Positions 8,396 through 16,166 of a stretch of 24,085 nt of DNA are shown here, in pieces. The DNA comes from Bacteroidales bacterium UBA3388. Lineage in GTDB: Bacteria; Bacteroidota; Bacteroidia; Bacteroidales; P3. How positions within the stretch are numbered: position 1 is the stretch's first letter; each line of letters opens with the position of its first letter. The translations under genes were made by a program, and so were the position numbers. The notes under the pieces were generated by a model. It saw nothing but the letters and a program-made list of their open reading frames with translations. It was not told the origin of the DNA and ran no database searches. The stretch is taken from the NCBI GenBank assembly GCA_002358855.1, contig DEPQ01000007.1, positions 2,688 to 26,772 on the forward strand, given 5' to 3'.

Positions 8396-8418
8396 AAAAT
8401 AAATTTCTCTTTGAAAAA

Positions 8419-8450
8419 TTTTGCTAATATTTAAAAAATAATTACATTTG
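8419..8450 (+). promoter_or_regulatory. Promoter of the HU gene
   Basis: TACATTTG (8443-8450) matches TAnnTTTG. TTTTG (8419-8423) lies 19 bp upstream as the -33 box. The predicted start is near 8457, leaving a leader of about 30 nt before the ATG at 8489. This is one of the best promoter matches in the window. Confidence 0.8.
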
Positions 8451-8488
8451 CACCGATTTAGTTCAAACAAATTAAAAACCAAATAGAT

Positions 8489-8758
8489 ATGACAAAAAAA
8501 GAATTTACTGACAAAATGGCTGAAAGAGCTGGAATGTCAAAAGCAGATGCTCAAAAAGCGTTTGAAGCATTTTTAGGAGTAACAAAAGAATATTTACAAG
8601 CAGGTGAAAAAGTTGCTTTCTTAGGATTTGGAGCATTTTCAGTACAAGAAAAAGCTGAAAGAATGGCTAAGAACCCTCGTACAGGTGAATTAGTAAAAGT
8701 TCCTGCAAAGAAAGTTGTAAAATTCAAAGCAGGTTCTGAATTATCAGCAAACTTATAA
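8489..8758 (+). CDS. HU-family DNA-binding protein
   Basis: Small nucleoid protein that bends DNA as a dimer. 89 residues: an N-terminal helix-turn-helix dimerisation part (TKKEFTDKMAERAGMSKADAQKAFEAFL) and the beta-arm body (EKVAFLGFGAFSVQEKAERMAKNPRTGELVKVP), ending KKVVKFKAGSELS. The GFGAFSV turn and the NPRTGE arm motif with its intercalating proline identify HU/IHF. The residues before NP are AERMAK instead of the common RxGRNP, a variant also known to me from Bacteroidota HU proteins. It is monocistronic, with a near-consensus promoter upstream and a strong terminator 30 nt downstream, which suits a highly expressed protein. Bacteroidota carry several HU paralogues, so I give no hupA/hupB symbol. 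Confidence 0.95.
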   Translation: MTKKEFTDKMAERAGMSKADAQKAFEAFLGVTKEYLQAGEKVAFLGFGAFSVQEKAERMAKNPRTGELVKVPAKKVVKFKAGSELSANL

Positions 8759-8785
8759 TCTCATAGGCTTAAAATTATAAAATAA

Positions 8786-8820
8786 GAAAAAGGACTAAAA
8801 AAATTTTTTAGTCCTTTTTT
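8786..8820 (+). terminator. Intrinsic terminator after the HU gene
   Basis: AGGACT (8791-8796) pairs with AGTCCT (8810-8815). The stem is extended inward by an A7/T6 run and outward by flanking A and T tracts, and ends in T6. coaE starts only 10 nt after it, so coaE either has a promoter inside this stretch or depends on read-through. Confidence 0.85.
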
Positions 8821-8830
8821 AGTTTGAAAG

Positions 8831-9424
8831 ATGTATTCAGTAGGATTAACAAGTGGAATAGGTTGCGGAAAAACATTGATTGCCAAAGTATTCACTACTT
8901 TTGGAATACCAGTCTTTAACTCAGACCAACAAGCCAAAGAGTTGTATAAAGATTCTGTCTTTTTACAACAAATAGTCCACACTTTCGGGAATACAATCAT
9001 TGAAAATGGGAAATTTATTCCACAACGATTAGCCGATATTGTCTTTAATGACAGACAAGCCCTTAAAACCTTGAACGCACTTATTCACCCAAAAGTATTA
9101 GAGCGTTATAAACTTTGGCAAAGCCAACAAACTTCGCCTTATACCATTTTAGAATCAGCCATAATCTTTGAATCAAATTGGCAAAATCACTTTAACAAAA
9201 TCATAAACATTACCTCGCCATTAGAAATTGTAATTGAAAGAGTAAAACTCAGAGATAAAATTTCGGAAGATCAAATTTTACAACGCATAAACAATCAATT
9301 ACCAGTAGAAGAGAAAGAAAAATTATCAGATTATAATATATTTCACGACAATAAAACAATGTTATTGCCACAAATCATAGCAATACATAACGACATATTA
9401 GAAAAATCAAAAAAAATAGAATAA
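8831..9424 (+). CDS. coaE: Dephospho-CoA kinase
   Basis: Last step of coenzyme A synthesis: phosphorylates the 3'-hydroxyl of dephospho-CoA with ATP. The P-loop is at the N-terminus (SGIGCGKT, residues 8-15), followed by the typical VFTTFGIPVFNSDQQAKELY (about 21-40) and HPKV (about 88-91), with the lid region INITSPLEIVIERVKLRD then QILQRINNQLPVEEK. 197 residues is normal. The first P-loop position is S8 where G is usual (GGIGSGKS), and C12 replaces S; the lysine and threonine that contact phosphate are intact. The gene follows the HU terminator by 10 nt and its TAA shares one base with the ATG of the next gene (TAATG), so the two are coupled. I see no clear TAnnTTTG box before it. Confidence 0.92.
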   Translation: MYSVGLTSGIGCGKTLIAKVFTTFGIPVFNSDQQAKELYKDSVFLQQIVHTFGNTIIENGKFIPQRLADIVFNDRQALKTLNALIHPKVLERYKLWQSQQTSPYTILESAIIFESNWQNHFNKIINITSPLEIVIERVKLRDKISEDQILQRINNQLPVEEKEKLSDYNIFHDNKTMLLPQIIAIHNDILEKSKKIE

Positions 9425-11073
9425 TGAAAAAGACATTTCTTGTAATTATTGCACTCTTTATGAGTTTTAGTGCTTTTTCTCAATTAAGCACAGAAGAAAA
9501 TCCTTACACTTACAAACTTGAAGGATTCAATTATCAAAACATTACAACACTTAAAGTTGATGCTCCTGACCTTCAACAAGTGATAGAAGAAGACTTAGAA
9601 AACGATAAGCAAAACAAAATGATGCGATTCGGAGTAATCGTTCCCGTTTACAAAGACTTCTTTGAATTAGCCGATAAAAAACAAACCGCAGACGGCACAG
9701 TTTGGACACTATCAGTTGAAAGCAAAGACGCAGAAGCCTTAATATTCTATTCAGACAACTTTAAATTACCAAGAAGCGGTAAATTCTTTGTCTATAACCC
9801 TGAACGCACAAAAATATTAGGTGCTTTCACACAAAGAAACAATAATGAATTTAACACATTCGCAACAGAATACATAGAAGGTGAAAAAATAATCTTAGAA
9901 TACTATCAACCAAATTCAGAAAACGAACAACCACAAATCGAACTCACCGAAATAGGATACGCATATCGTGGAATCACAAAATTATCAGATGAATACCGTT
10001 CCTCAGGCGATTGTAACGTAAACGTAAACTGCTCCGAAGGCGACAATTATCGCAATCAACAAAGAGGAGTTTGTAGAATACAAGTGAGAATGAGCAGTTA
10101 TTACATCGGTTGGTGTACAGGTACATTGATAAACAACACAAACTATGATTTAAAACCATATTTACTAACAGCCGCACACTGTATTGAAGACGTTGCATCA
10201 AGTTCTTATTACAGTCAATTTGTGTTTTATTTCAAATATGAAAACTCTGGCTGTGCAGTTACCTCGTCTGAACCAAGCCGTTCAAAGTCTTTAACAGGTA
10301 CATCAGTAAAAGCATACGATAACACATACGGTTCAAATGGTAGCGACTTTGCTTTATTACTTTTAAGCGATGATCCGCCAATGTCATACACTCCTTATTG
10401 GTGTGGATGGGACAAAAGAAACCGCTCAGTCAGTCAAGGAGTAGGAATACATCACCCAAGCGGAGACGTAAAGAAGATTTCAACATTCACAACAAGTCTT
10501 CAAAACTCCTCATACGGCTCTTCATCAGCAACACACTGGTATGTAGATTGGGCAGAAACTGAAAACGGATGGGGAATTATGGAAGGCGGTTCTTCTGGCT
10601 CAGCATTATTCAACACAGACGGCAGAATAATTGGCTCACTAACAGGAGGAGCATCAGGATGCGATGTTTCAGCAAGTTATAAATATGATGTATATGGAAA
10701 AATGTCTTGGCACTGGTCTTCAAACGGCAATACAAATTCAAGAAAGTTAGACCATTGGTTAGATCCTAATGAAACAGGGGTAAGTTACATCGATGGAATG
10801 GATTATACCTCAGCTCTTACAAATCCAAATGCACAAGATATTTCACTACAACTTTACCCTAATCCAACAAACGATGTAATCAACATAACACTTGACCAAA
10901 CTACTATCATAAATCAAATAGATGTTTTTGACCAAGCAGGAAGAAAAGTAGAGACTTATAGCACTGCAAGCCCAATTTACACACTTAACCTAAAACATCT
11001 ACAAAAAGGAGTTTACACTATAAAAGTTATAACAGACGAAACAACATTTACACAACAAATAATATTAAACTAA
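9424..11073 (+). CDS. Secreted lysyl-endopeptidase-like serine protease with T9SS C-terminal sorting domain
   Basis: Extracellular or surface trypsin-fold protease. The signal peptide is MKKTFLVIIALFMSFSAFSQ. A propeptide-like region (about 21-200) contains MRFGVIVPV and LPRSGKFFVYNPERTKILGAF, as in lysyl endopeptidase precursors. The peptidase domain follows, with several cysteines, triad H252 (LLTAAHC), D308 (NGSDFALLLL) and S391 (GGSSGSALF); GWCTGTLINN precedes the histidine. The last ~80 residues are a type IX secretion type A sorting domain: LQLYPNPTNDVINI, then IDVFDQAGRKV, then LKHLQKGVYTIKVI. By family knowledge this domain is recognised by the Por machinery and usually removed by the sortase PorU. 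It is coupled to coaE by TAATG and followed after 11 nt by a small lipoprotein gene. I infer Lys/Arg specificity only from family resemblance. Confidence 0.88.
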   Translation: MKKTFLVIIALFMSFSAFSQLSTEENPYTYKLEGFNYQNITTLKVDAPDLQQVIEEDLENDKQNKMMRFGVIVPVYKDFFELADKKQTADGTVWTLSVESKDAEALIFYSDNFKLPRSGKFFVYNPERTKILGAFTQRNNNEFNTFATEYIEGEKIILEYYQPNSENEQPQIELTEIGYAYRGITKLSDEYRSSGDCNVNVNCSEGDNYRNQQRGVCRIQVRMSSYYIGWCTGTLINNTNYDLKPYLLTAAHCIEDVASSSYYSQFVFYFKYENSGCAVTSSEPSRSKSLTGTSVKAYDNTYGSNGSDFALLLLSDDPPMSYTPYWCGWDKRNRSVSQGVGIHHPSGDVKKISTFTTSLQNSSYGSSSATHWYVDWAETENGWGIMEGGSSGSALFNTDGRIIGSLTGGASGCDVSASYKYDVYGKMSWHWSSNGNTNSRKLDHWLDPNETGVSYIDGMDYTSALTNPNAQDISLQLYPNPTNDVINITLDQTTIINQIDVFDQAGRKVETYSTASPIYTLNLKHLQKGVYTIKVITDETTFTQQIILN

Positions 11074-11084
11074 ATAAAAAGAAT

Positions 11085-11255
11085 ATGAAAATAAAGAAGG
11101 TATATTTAGTTTTGTTCGTGCTTTTCTCAGTTTTAATCTCCTCATGTGCAACATCGAGTAGGGGAGCGAAAATGAAAAAAACAAGAAAAAGGAAATGTAA
11201 TTGTCCTACATTCTCATATCAAGCACCAAAACAAGAAACTACATATTATGTATAA
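11085..11255 (+). CDS. Small 56-residue lipoprotein, cysteine- and lysine-rich
   Basis: Short gene between the protease and the acyltransferase. It begins MKIKKVYLVLFVLFSVLISSCATSS, a lipoprotein signal with LISSC as lipobox and C21 as the acylated cysteine. The mature part is only about 36 residues: a strongly basic stretch KMKKTRKRK, then CNCP (C38, C40), then TFSYQAPKQETTYYV. I do not recognise a named family. Very small lipoproteins with a basic tract and a CxCP-like motif occur in Bacteroidota, but their function is unknown to me. It starts 11 nt after the protease stop and its last 8 nt overlap the acyltransferase ATG, so it sits inside the operon and is unlikely to be a chance ORF. Codon use is like its neighbours. 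Confidence 0.7.
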   Translation: MKIKKVYLVLFVLFSVLISSCATSSRGAKMKKTRKRKCNCPTFSYQAPKQETTYYV

Positions 11256-12367
11256 AGAAATAACACACTTTAAAGGGCTAAATACATTAAGATTTATTGC
11301 AGCCTCTTTGGTGGTTCTTCATCATAGTGCAACAATTGGACGAAAATATGAATTGTTTAATATAGAAAATTTCAGTTTGTTTAGAAACGGAGCAAACGCA
11401 GTTAGTTTCTTCTTTGTATTAAGCGGATTTCTAATAACATATCTTCTGCTAAAAGAAAAAAATCAAACAAAAACAATCAGTATAAAATCGTTTTATCTAA
11501 GGAGAGTAAAGAGAATTTGGCCTCTTTACTTTCTTTTGATTTTTATAGGCACTATTTTCCTTCCGTTTTTCTTCTCCTTATTCAACATAGACTATCAAAT
11601 GCCTTACACACTCTCTCAAACATGGTATTATTTCCTTTTCTTCTTTCCGATACTCGTTCTTTTTAATTACGGAAACCACTTTTTAGAACCCTTATGGTCA
11701 ATAGGAGTAGAAGAAGTCTTCTATTTAATTTGGGCACCCTTATTTAAATTTATCAAAAAAAGCCTTATACCAATCCTATTAATTATAATAATAAAACTAA
11801 GCCTTGCAATCTATATACAAATACAAGGCATAGACACATCAACTAACCTTTTTGCATTTCTAATTCATAATTATAGCTTTGAAACAATGGCGATAGGAGC
11901 ATTAGGAGCTTATCTTTTATTTACCACACCCCCCCTATAAACAATTGGAAAACAGTATATTATTAAGCCGACCTGTGAAATATTTTATCTATATCCTCAC
12001 AATAATTTACCTTTGCTTTAACATAAATATCAATAATCCAATTTGGAATGCTATTTTCAAAACTCCCGTACTTTCACCCTTGATTGTATCTTTTCTTTAC
12101 CTCTATATAATAATCTCATACACCCTTTCCTTTAAAGAAAAGAAAGAAAACAAAATCCTATTTCTATTAGGCGAAATCTCCTACGGCATATATATGTATC
12201 ACATGGGCGTAATGTTTTTCACAGTCCTTATATTCACAAAACTAAAAGCCTATATCCCAAGTAGTTTACTAATAATAACCTTTCTAATCACAGTCTTTAT
12301 TCTCACAATTCTAATATCCTATCTATCAAAACGCTACTTCGAGAATTTTTTTCTAAGAAAAAAATAA
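11248..12367 (+). pseudogene. OafA/YrhL-type membrane acyltransferase (acyltransferase-3 family), frame broken at a C7 run
   Basis: The N-terminal part (11248-11940, 230 residues) has the family hallmarks: LNTLRFIAASLVVLHHSA with R15 and H25/H26, FFVLSGFLIT, RRVKRIWPLYF, and LEPLWSIGVEEVFYLIW. It then stops at TAA (11938-11940) just after a run of seven C (11929-11935). The C-terminal part is open in the next frame up to 12367, with hydrophobic helices and the typical FLLGEISYGIYMYHMG. Removing one C joins the halves as ...LLFTTPPYKQLENSILL..., giving about 372 residues, the usual family length. So one gene carries a +1 nt change, from a sequencing error, a fixed mutation or reversible slippage. 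Such enzymes O-acylate surface sugars, with about ten membrane helices. It is the last gene of the coaE cluster, overlaps the lipoprotein gene by 8 nt and precedes a bidirectional terminator. Confidence 0.88.
11929..11935 (+). repeat. C7 homopolymer at the acyltransferase frame break
   Basis: Seven consecutive C in an A/T-rich gene, at the point where the acyltransferase frame changes. It is the longest G or C run I noticed in the window; others reach about five. A six- or nine-C version would keep the full-length frame, while seven or eight would end or shift it. Confidence 0.9.
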
Positions 12368-12369
12368 AT

Positions 12370-12382
12370 AAAACAAAGAAAT
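12370..12382. repeat. AAAACAAAGAAAT motif after the acyltransferase stop
   Basis: Exact copy of the 13-mer also found after the fmt stop (8363-8375) and upstream of gyrA (24054-24066). Here it begins 3 nt after the stop codon and precedes the bidirectional terminator. Confidence 0.5.
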
Positions 12383-12384
12383 AC

Positions 12385-12426
12385 AAAAAAAAGAGTACTC
12401 TAAATTTTTAGAGTACTCTTTTTTTT
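12385..12426. terminator. Bidirectional intrinsic terminator between the convergent acyltransferase and acyl-CoA dehydrogenase genes
   Basis: GAGTACTCTA (12393-12402) and TAGAGTACTC (12409-12418) form a 10-bp stem around a 6-nt loop. The stem is flanked by A8 on the left and T8 on the right, so it ends in a T-run on either strand. It sits between the two converging gene ends. Confidence 0.9.
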
Positions 12427-12441
12427 AAGGAAATAAAATGA

Positions 12442-14157
12442 TTACTTTATGTTTTGTTTGTAATCTTCTAAGATTTCTGGGTTGAAGTTTTTGATGTAAG
12501 TTATTGCTTTTGCTATTTCACTTTCTGCAAGTTTTGTCATTATTTTTGCAGATTTTGTGAACATTGCATCTTTATTTGCATCATTAACTAATAGATTACA
12601 CATTACTAAATAACCTGCTATTTCAACCAATCTTCTTGAATTGAAGTCGAATGCTTCTGATGATGAACCCCATTCTTTTGCTATTTCATAAACTTTTTCA
12701 AATTCCTCTCTTAAAGAGATTAAAGTTTGTCTCAATGGCTTCAATTCATCTCTTACTTCTATTTGTTCGTATTCTTTTATTCTTCCTACGTATGCTCCTG
12801 ATACTACTCCACGAATTGCTGCTACTACTTGAAGTTGTGATGTTCCTTCGTAGATTGTAAGGATTCTTGCATCACGATAGAATCTTTCGCAAGCGTAATC
12901 TTTCATAAATCCGCTTCCTCCGTGCACTTGTATGCAATCGTATGTTATTTGGTTTGCGTATTCGGAAGAGAATAGTTTTAACATTGGTGTAAGAGCGTCT
13001 GCAAGTCTTGAATATGTTTTAAGCGTTTGTCTTTCTTCTGCTTCAAGTTTTCTTTCTCTTGATATTGCTTCTAAACTCTTATACATATCTACCGCTCTTG
13101 CTGTTTCGTATAATAGGGTACGGATAGCGTCTGTTTTTGCTCTCATATTAGATAGCATTTCCATTACAGCAGGGAAGTTGATAATTGCTTTTCCGAATTG
13201 TTCTCTTTCGTTAGCGTATTTTACTGCTTCTCTATATGCTGCTTCTGCTAATCCTACTGATTGTGCTCCAACTCCAAGTCTTGCTCCGTTCATTAGGCTC
13301 ATAACGTACTTAATCAAACCTAATTTTCTATCTCCAACAAGTTGTGCTGGTGCGTTATTGAATACTAATTCGGCAGTAGGGGAACCTTTTATTCCTAATT
13401 TATTTTCTATTCTACGTACTGTTACTGCTTTGTTTGCTCTATCGTAAACGAAATATGATAAACCTCTACCATCGGTTGTGCCTTCTTCACTACGTGCAAG
13501 CACTAATTTGATGTCGGCATCACCATTTGTGATAAAACGTTTAACACCGTTTAATCTCCAACAATTATTTGCTTCATCAAAAGTAGCTTTCAATCCAACG
13601 GCTTGAAGATCCGAGCCTGCATCAGGTTCAGTTAAGTCCATTGAACAAGTATCTCCTTTATTGATTCTTGGAAGAAATTCATTCTTTATTTCTTCTGACG
13701 CAAATTCATAAATAGTTTCAGCACAGTCTTGTAATCCCCAAATGTTTGCAAAACCACAATCTCCTCTTGAAACTATTTCCGCTGCCATTACATACGGAAC
13801 GTATGAGAAGTTTAAACCACCATATTGACGTGGAAGACTTAATCCATAAACTCCTGCATCTTTTAATGCTTGGTGATTCTTTTGTGTTCCGTCTGCATAG
13901 ATAATTTCATTGTTTTCTATTTTTGGTCCTTGTTTATCTACGCTTTCTGCGTTTTCCCAAAGTACATCGGCAGAGATTTCTCCAATAATTCCTAAAACTT
14001 TTTCGTAAGAATCTACTGCATCTTCAAAGTTTTCAGGTGCATAGTCGTATTTATCTTTATCTGCATAGTCTCTCTCTTTCAAACGAATGATTTCTTCCAT
14101 CAATTCGTGGCGAAGATGAAACTTTAAACCTTCATTATCATTAAAAAAATTACCCAT
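12442..14157 (-). CDS. Acyl-CoA dehydrogenase, long form with C-terminal extension
   Basis: FAD enzyme that forms or reduces the alpha-beta double bond of acyl-CoA, exchanging electrons with the adjacent Etf. ACAD landmarks are LPRQYGGLNFSYVPYVMAAEIVSRGD (108-133), MDLTEPDAGSD (173-183), a FITNGD motif (208-213), MNGARLGVGAQSVGLAEAAY (289-308), EREQFGKAI (317-325) and the region with catalytic base E437 in RILTIYEGTSQLQ. It has 571 residues, longer than the ~380-residue butyryl-CoA dehydrogenases, with an extra N-terminal segment and a helical C-terminal domain (about 460-571), as in the AcdA/DmdC-like subgroup common in Bacteroidota. The substrate cannot be read from sequence; short-chain acyl-CoA in fermentation is plausible from the etfBA context. 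It starts 2 nt after etfA and is the last gene of the operon. Confidence 0.92.
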   Translation of the reverse strand: MGNFFNDNEGLKFHLRHELMEEIIRLKERDYADKDKYDYAPENFEDAVDSYEKVLGIIGEISADVLWENAESVDKQGPKIENNEIIYADGTQKNHQALKDAGVYGLSLPRQYGGLNFSYVPYVMAAEIVSRGDCGFANIWGLQDCAETIYEFASEEIKNEFLPRINKGDTCSMDLTEPDAGSDLQAVGLKATFDEANNCWRLNGVKRFITNGDADIKLVLARSEEGTTDGRGLSYFVYDRANKAVTVRRIENKLGIKGSPTAELVFNNAPAQLVGDRKLGLIKYVMSLMNGARLGVGAQSVGLAEAAYREAVKYANEREQFGKAIINFPAVMEMLSNMRAKTDAIRTLLYETARAVDMYKSLEAISRERKLEAEERQTLKTYSRLADALTPMLKLFSSEYANQITYDCIQVHGGSGFMKDYACERFYRDARILTIYEGTSQLQVVAAIRGVVSGAYVGRIKEYEQIEVRDELKPLRQTLISLREEFEKVYEIAKEWGSSSEAFDFNSRRLVEIAGYLVMCNLLVNDANKDAMFTKSAKIMTKLAESEIAKAITYIKNFNPEILEDYKQNIK

Positions 14158-14159
14158 AT

Positions 14160-15185
14160 CTATTTTGTGTTAGATTTGTAATACTTTATTAATTTTGGTA
14201 TGATTTCAAAAGCATCTCCTATAATTGTGTAATCTGCTATTGAATTTATAGGAGCTTTTGCATCTGTATTAATACTTATTATTTTGGAAGATTGATCCAT
14301 TCCTGCACGATGTTGAACTGCGCCAGAAACTCCGCAAGCTATACAAAGTTTTGGACGGATTGTAACTCCTGTTTGACCAACTTGGCGTTCGTGTTCCGCA
14401 AGTCCTGCATCTACTGCTGCTCTTGTTGCTCCAACTTCTCCACCTAATGTTTTTGCAAGTTCGTGAATTAGTTCAAATCCATTAGGTTTGCCAGCCATTC
14501 CATAACCTCCAATAACTACTATTTGAGCTCCTTTGATATTGATTTTTTGTGCTTCAATTTCTCTTTGCAATATTTTTACACAAAAGTCGCTTTCTTCAAC
14601 GTATTTTGCAACATCTAAAACATTCAAACAGCCTTTGTGAGAAGGAGAGTAGATTTCTTTTTTCATTACACCTTCTCTCACTGTTGCCATTTGAGGACGT
14701 GTTTCAGGGTTTATGATTGTTGCAATAATATTTCCTCCGAATGCAGGACGAATTTGGTATAATAATTTATCGTAAACTTTTCCTGCTTTTTTATCTTCGT
14801 GAGAACCAATTTCCAAACTTGTACAATCGGCAGTCAATCCGCATTGTAGGAAAGAAGAAATTCTTGGTGCAAGGTCTCTTCCAACTGATGATGCTCCAAA
14901 TAAACAAATTTGTGCTTGTTTTTCTTTCAATAATTTAGTAACTATTGAAAAGTGAGGAAGAGTTTGGTATGGAAATAATCTTGTGTCGTTTGCGTAATTG
15001 ATTACATCTACTCCGTATGGATATAAAGTTTCTTCTAAATTTTTAATTTCAGAACCTATAACTATTGCTTCTAATTGACAAGATAAATCGTTTGCTAACT
15101 TTCTTGCTTTTGAAAGTAATTCCAAACTTACGTCTGCAATTGTTCCTTCTTCTGTTATTTCGCAATATACAAATATATTATTCAT
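14160..15185 (-). CDS. etfA: Electron transfer flavoprotein alpha subunit
   Basis: Alpha subunit of the Etf heterodimer that shuttles electrons for the acyl-CoA dehydrogenase. The N-terminal half is the AANH-like domain. The C-terminal FAD domain is clear: VVIGGYGMAGKPNGFELIHELAKTLGGEVGATRAAVDAG, then ERQVGQTGVTIRPKLCIACGVSGAVQHRAGM, then SINTDAKAPI and IIGDAFEIIPKLI. Differences from respiratory EtfA are visible: GGYG for GGRG and GATRA for GASRA, as in Etf of anaerobes. Residue counts (341) are normal. It lies between etfB (25-nt gap upstream) and the dehydrogenase gene (2-nt gap downstream). Whether this Etf bifurcates electrons to ferredoxin is open. Confidence 0.95.
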   Translation of the reverse strand: MNNIFVYCEITEEGTIADVSLELLSKARKLANDLSCQLEAIVIGSEIKNLEETLYPYGVDVINYANDTRLFPYQTLPHFSIVTKLLKEKQAQICLFGASSVGRDLAPRISSFLQCGLTADCTSLEIGSHEDKKAGKVYDKLLYQIRPAFGGNIIATIINPETRPQMATVREGVMKKEIYSPSHKGCLNVLDVAKYVEESDFCVKILQREIEAQKINIKGAQIVVIGGYGMAGKPNGFELIHELAKTLGGEVGATRAAVDAGLAEHERQVGQTGVTIRPKLCIACGVSGAVQHRAGMDQSSKIISINTDAKAPINSIADYTIIGDAFEIIPKLIKYYKSNTK

Positions 15186-15210
15186 TTTCGATTACAATTT
15201 TAATTAGAAA

Positions 15211-16083
15211 TTAGCCTATAATATGTGTTACAATCAACTCTTTTACCAAATTGTTTAATGCTTCTTCGGTGTTTTCAACATTGATGCTTTCTTTTTCGGC
15301 AAGAACTACATTTTCGATTTTCTTAACCTTAGTAGGAGAACCACTCAATCCTAAACGGCTATCTTCTGCTTGAATATCAGCAGCACTCCATTGATCAATT
15401 TTTAAATAAGGTTTTCTTTCCCAAAGTGCAGTGCAATCTTTTCCTTGTTCTGTCGCTTCTGCTTCTGAGATAGCATTTTTGTATTTCATAAGAAGTTTTG
15501 CATGATGAAAACGACACTCTGCTGCACTTCCGTGAACGGTTATCAAACAAGGATAACCACTTTCTACTATTTCTATACCTCTTTCTAAACGGCGTTTGAT
15601 TTGAATTTTTTCTTCACAAACTTTTACTACTTCTTCTGCGTATGTTATTTGAGGAATTTTTAATTTTTCTGCTACTTGTGGACCTACTTGCGCTGTATCT
15701 CCGTCTATTGCTTGGCGACCTGCAAGAATCAAATCTACTTTTCCAAGTTTTTTTACTCCTTGGCTAATTGTGTATGAGGTTGCTAATGTGTCTGAACCTG
15801 CAACTTTTCTATCACTAATAACATATCCACAATCTGCTCCACGATAAAGCGAATCTCTAATTATATCTGCTGCTCTTGAAGGTCCCATTGTTAGAACAAT
15901 AACCTCCGCATCTTTGATATTGTCTTTGATATGTAAAGCCATTTCCAAGGCATTTAAATCCTCTGGGTTGAAAATAGCTGGTAAAGCGGCTCTGTTTACA
16001 GTTCCTTCTGCTGTCATAGCGTCTTTTCCAACGTTACGAGTATCAGGAACTTGCTTAGCCAAAACTACAATTTTAAAACTCAT
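15211..16083 (-). CDS. etfB: Electron transfer flavoprotein beta subunit
   Basis: Beta subunit of Etf, binding AMP or, in bifurcating types, a second FAD. It begins MSFKIVVLAKQVPDTRNVG with the conserved NPEDLNALEMAL (about 39-50), then VIVLTMGPSRAADIIRDSLYRGAD and the nucleotide-binding signature LILAGRQAIDGDTAQVGPQVAEKL. LERGIEIVESGYPCLITVHG is also typical. 290 residues is slightly longer than the ~260 of respiratory EtfB. It is the first gene of etfB-etfA-acd and has its own promoter at 16113-16144. The ATG at 16081-16083 gives the conserved N-terminus directly. Confidence 0.95.
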   Translation of the reverse strand: MSFKIVVLAKQVPDTRNVGKDAMTAEGTVNRAALPAIFNPEDLNALEMALHIKDNIKDAEVIVLTMGPSRAADIIRDSLYRGADCGYVISDRKVAGSDTLATSYTISQGVKKLGKVDLILAGRQAIDGDTAQVGPQVAEKLKIPQITYAEEVVKVCEEKIQIKRRLERGIEIVESGYPCLITVHGSAAECRFHHAKLLMKYKNAISEAEATEQGKDCTALWERKPYLKIDQWSAADIQAEDSRLGLSGSPTKVKKIENVVLAEKESINVENTEEALNNLVKELIVTHIIG

Positions 16084-16112
16084 TATTATTCAAATTTAGT
16101 TAAAAATCTCGG

Positions 16113-16144
16113 CAAAGATAACAAAAAAAAATGAAATAAGACAA
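16113..16144 (-). promoter_or_regulatory. Promoter of the etfB-etfA-acyl-CoA dehydrogenase operon
   Basis: On the minus strand TATCTTTG (16113-16120) matches TAnnTTTG and a TTG (16142-16144) lies 21 bp upstream. The start would fall near 16106, giving a leader of about 23 nt. Confidence 0.75.
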
Positions 16145-16166
16145 TTTATTACTAAACAAACTATAT

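Noticed and set aside
11945..12367. Separate 140-residue membrane protein starting at TTG 11945
   Set aside because: It is the C-terminal half of the acyltransferase; one base change in the C7 run joins it to the upstream half in frame.
12932..13447. 171-residue open frame on the plus strand inside the acyl-CoA dehydrogenase gene
   Set aside because: Antisense to the conserved ACAD core and without its own promoter or homologous look.
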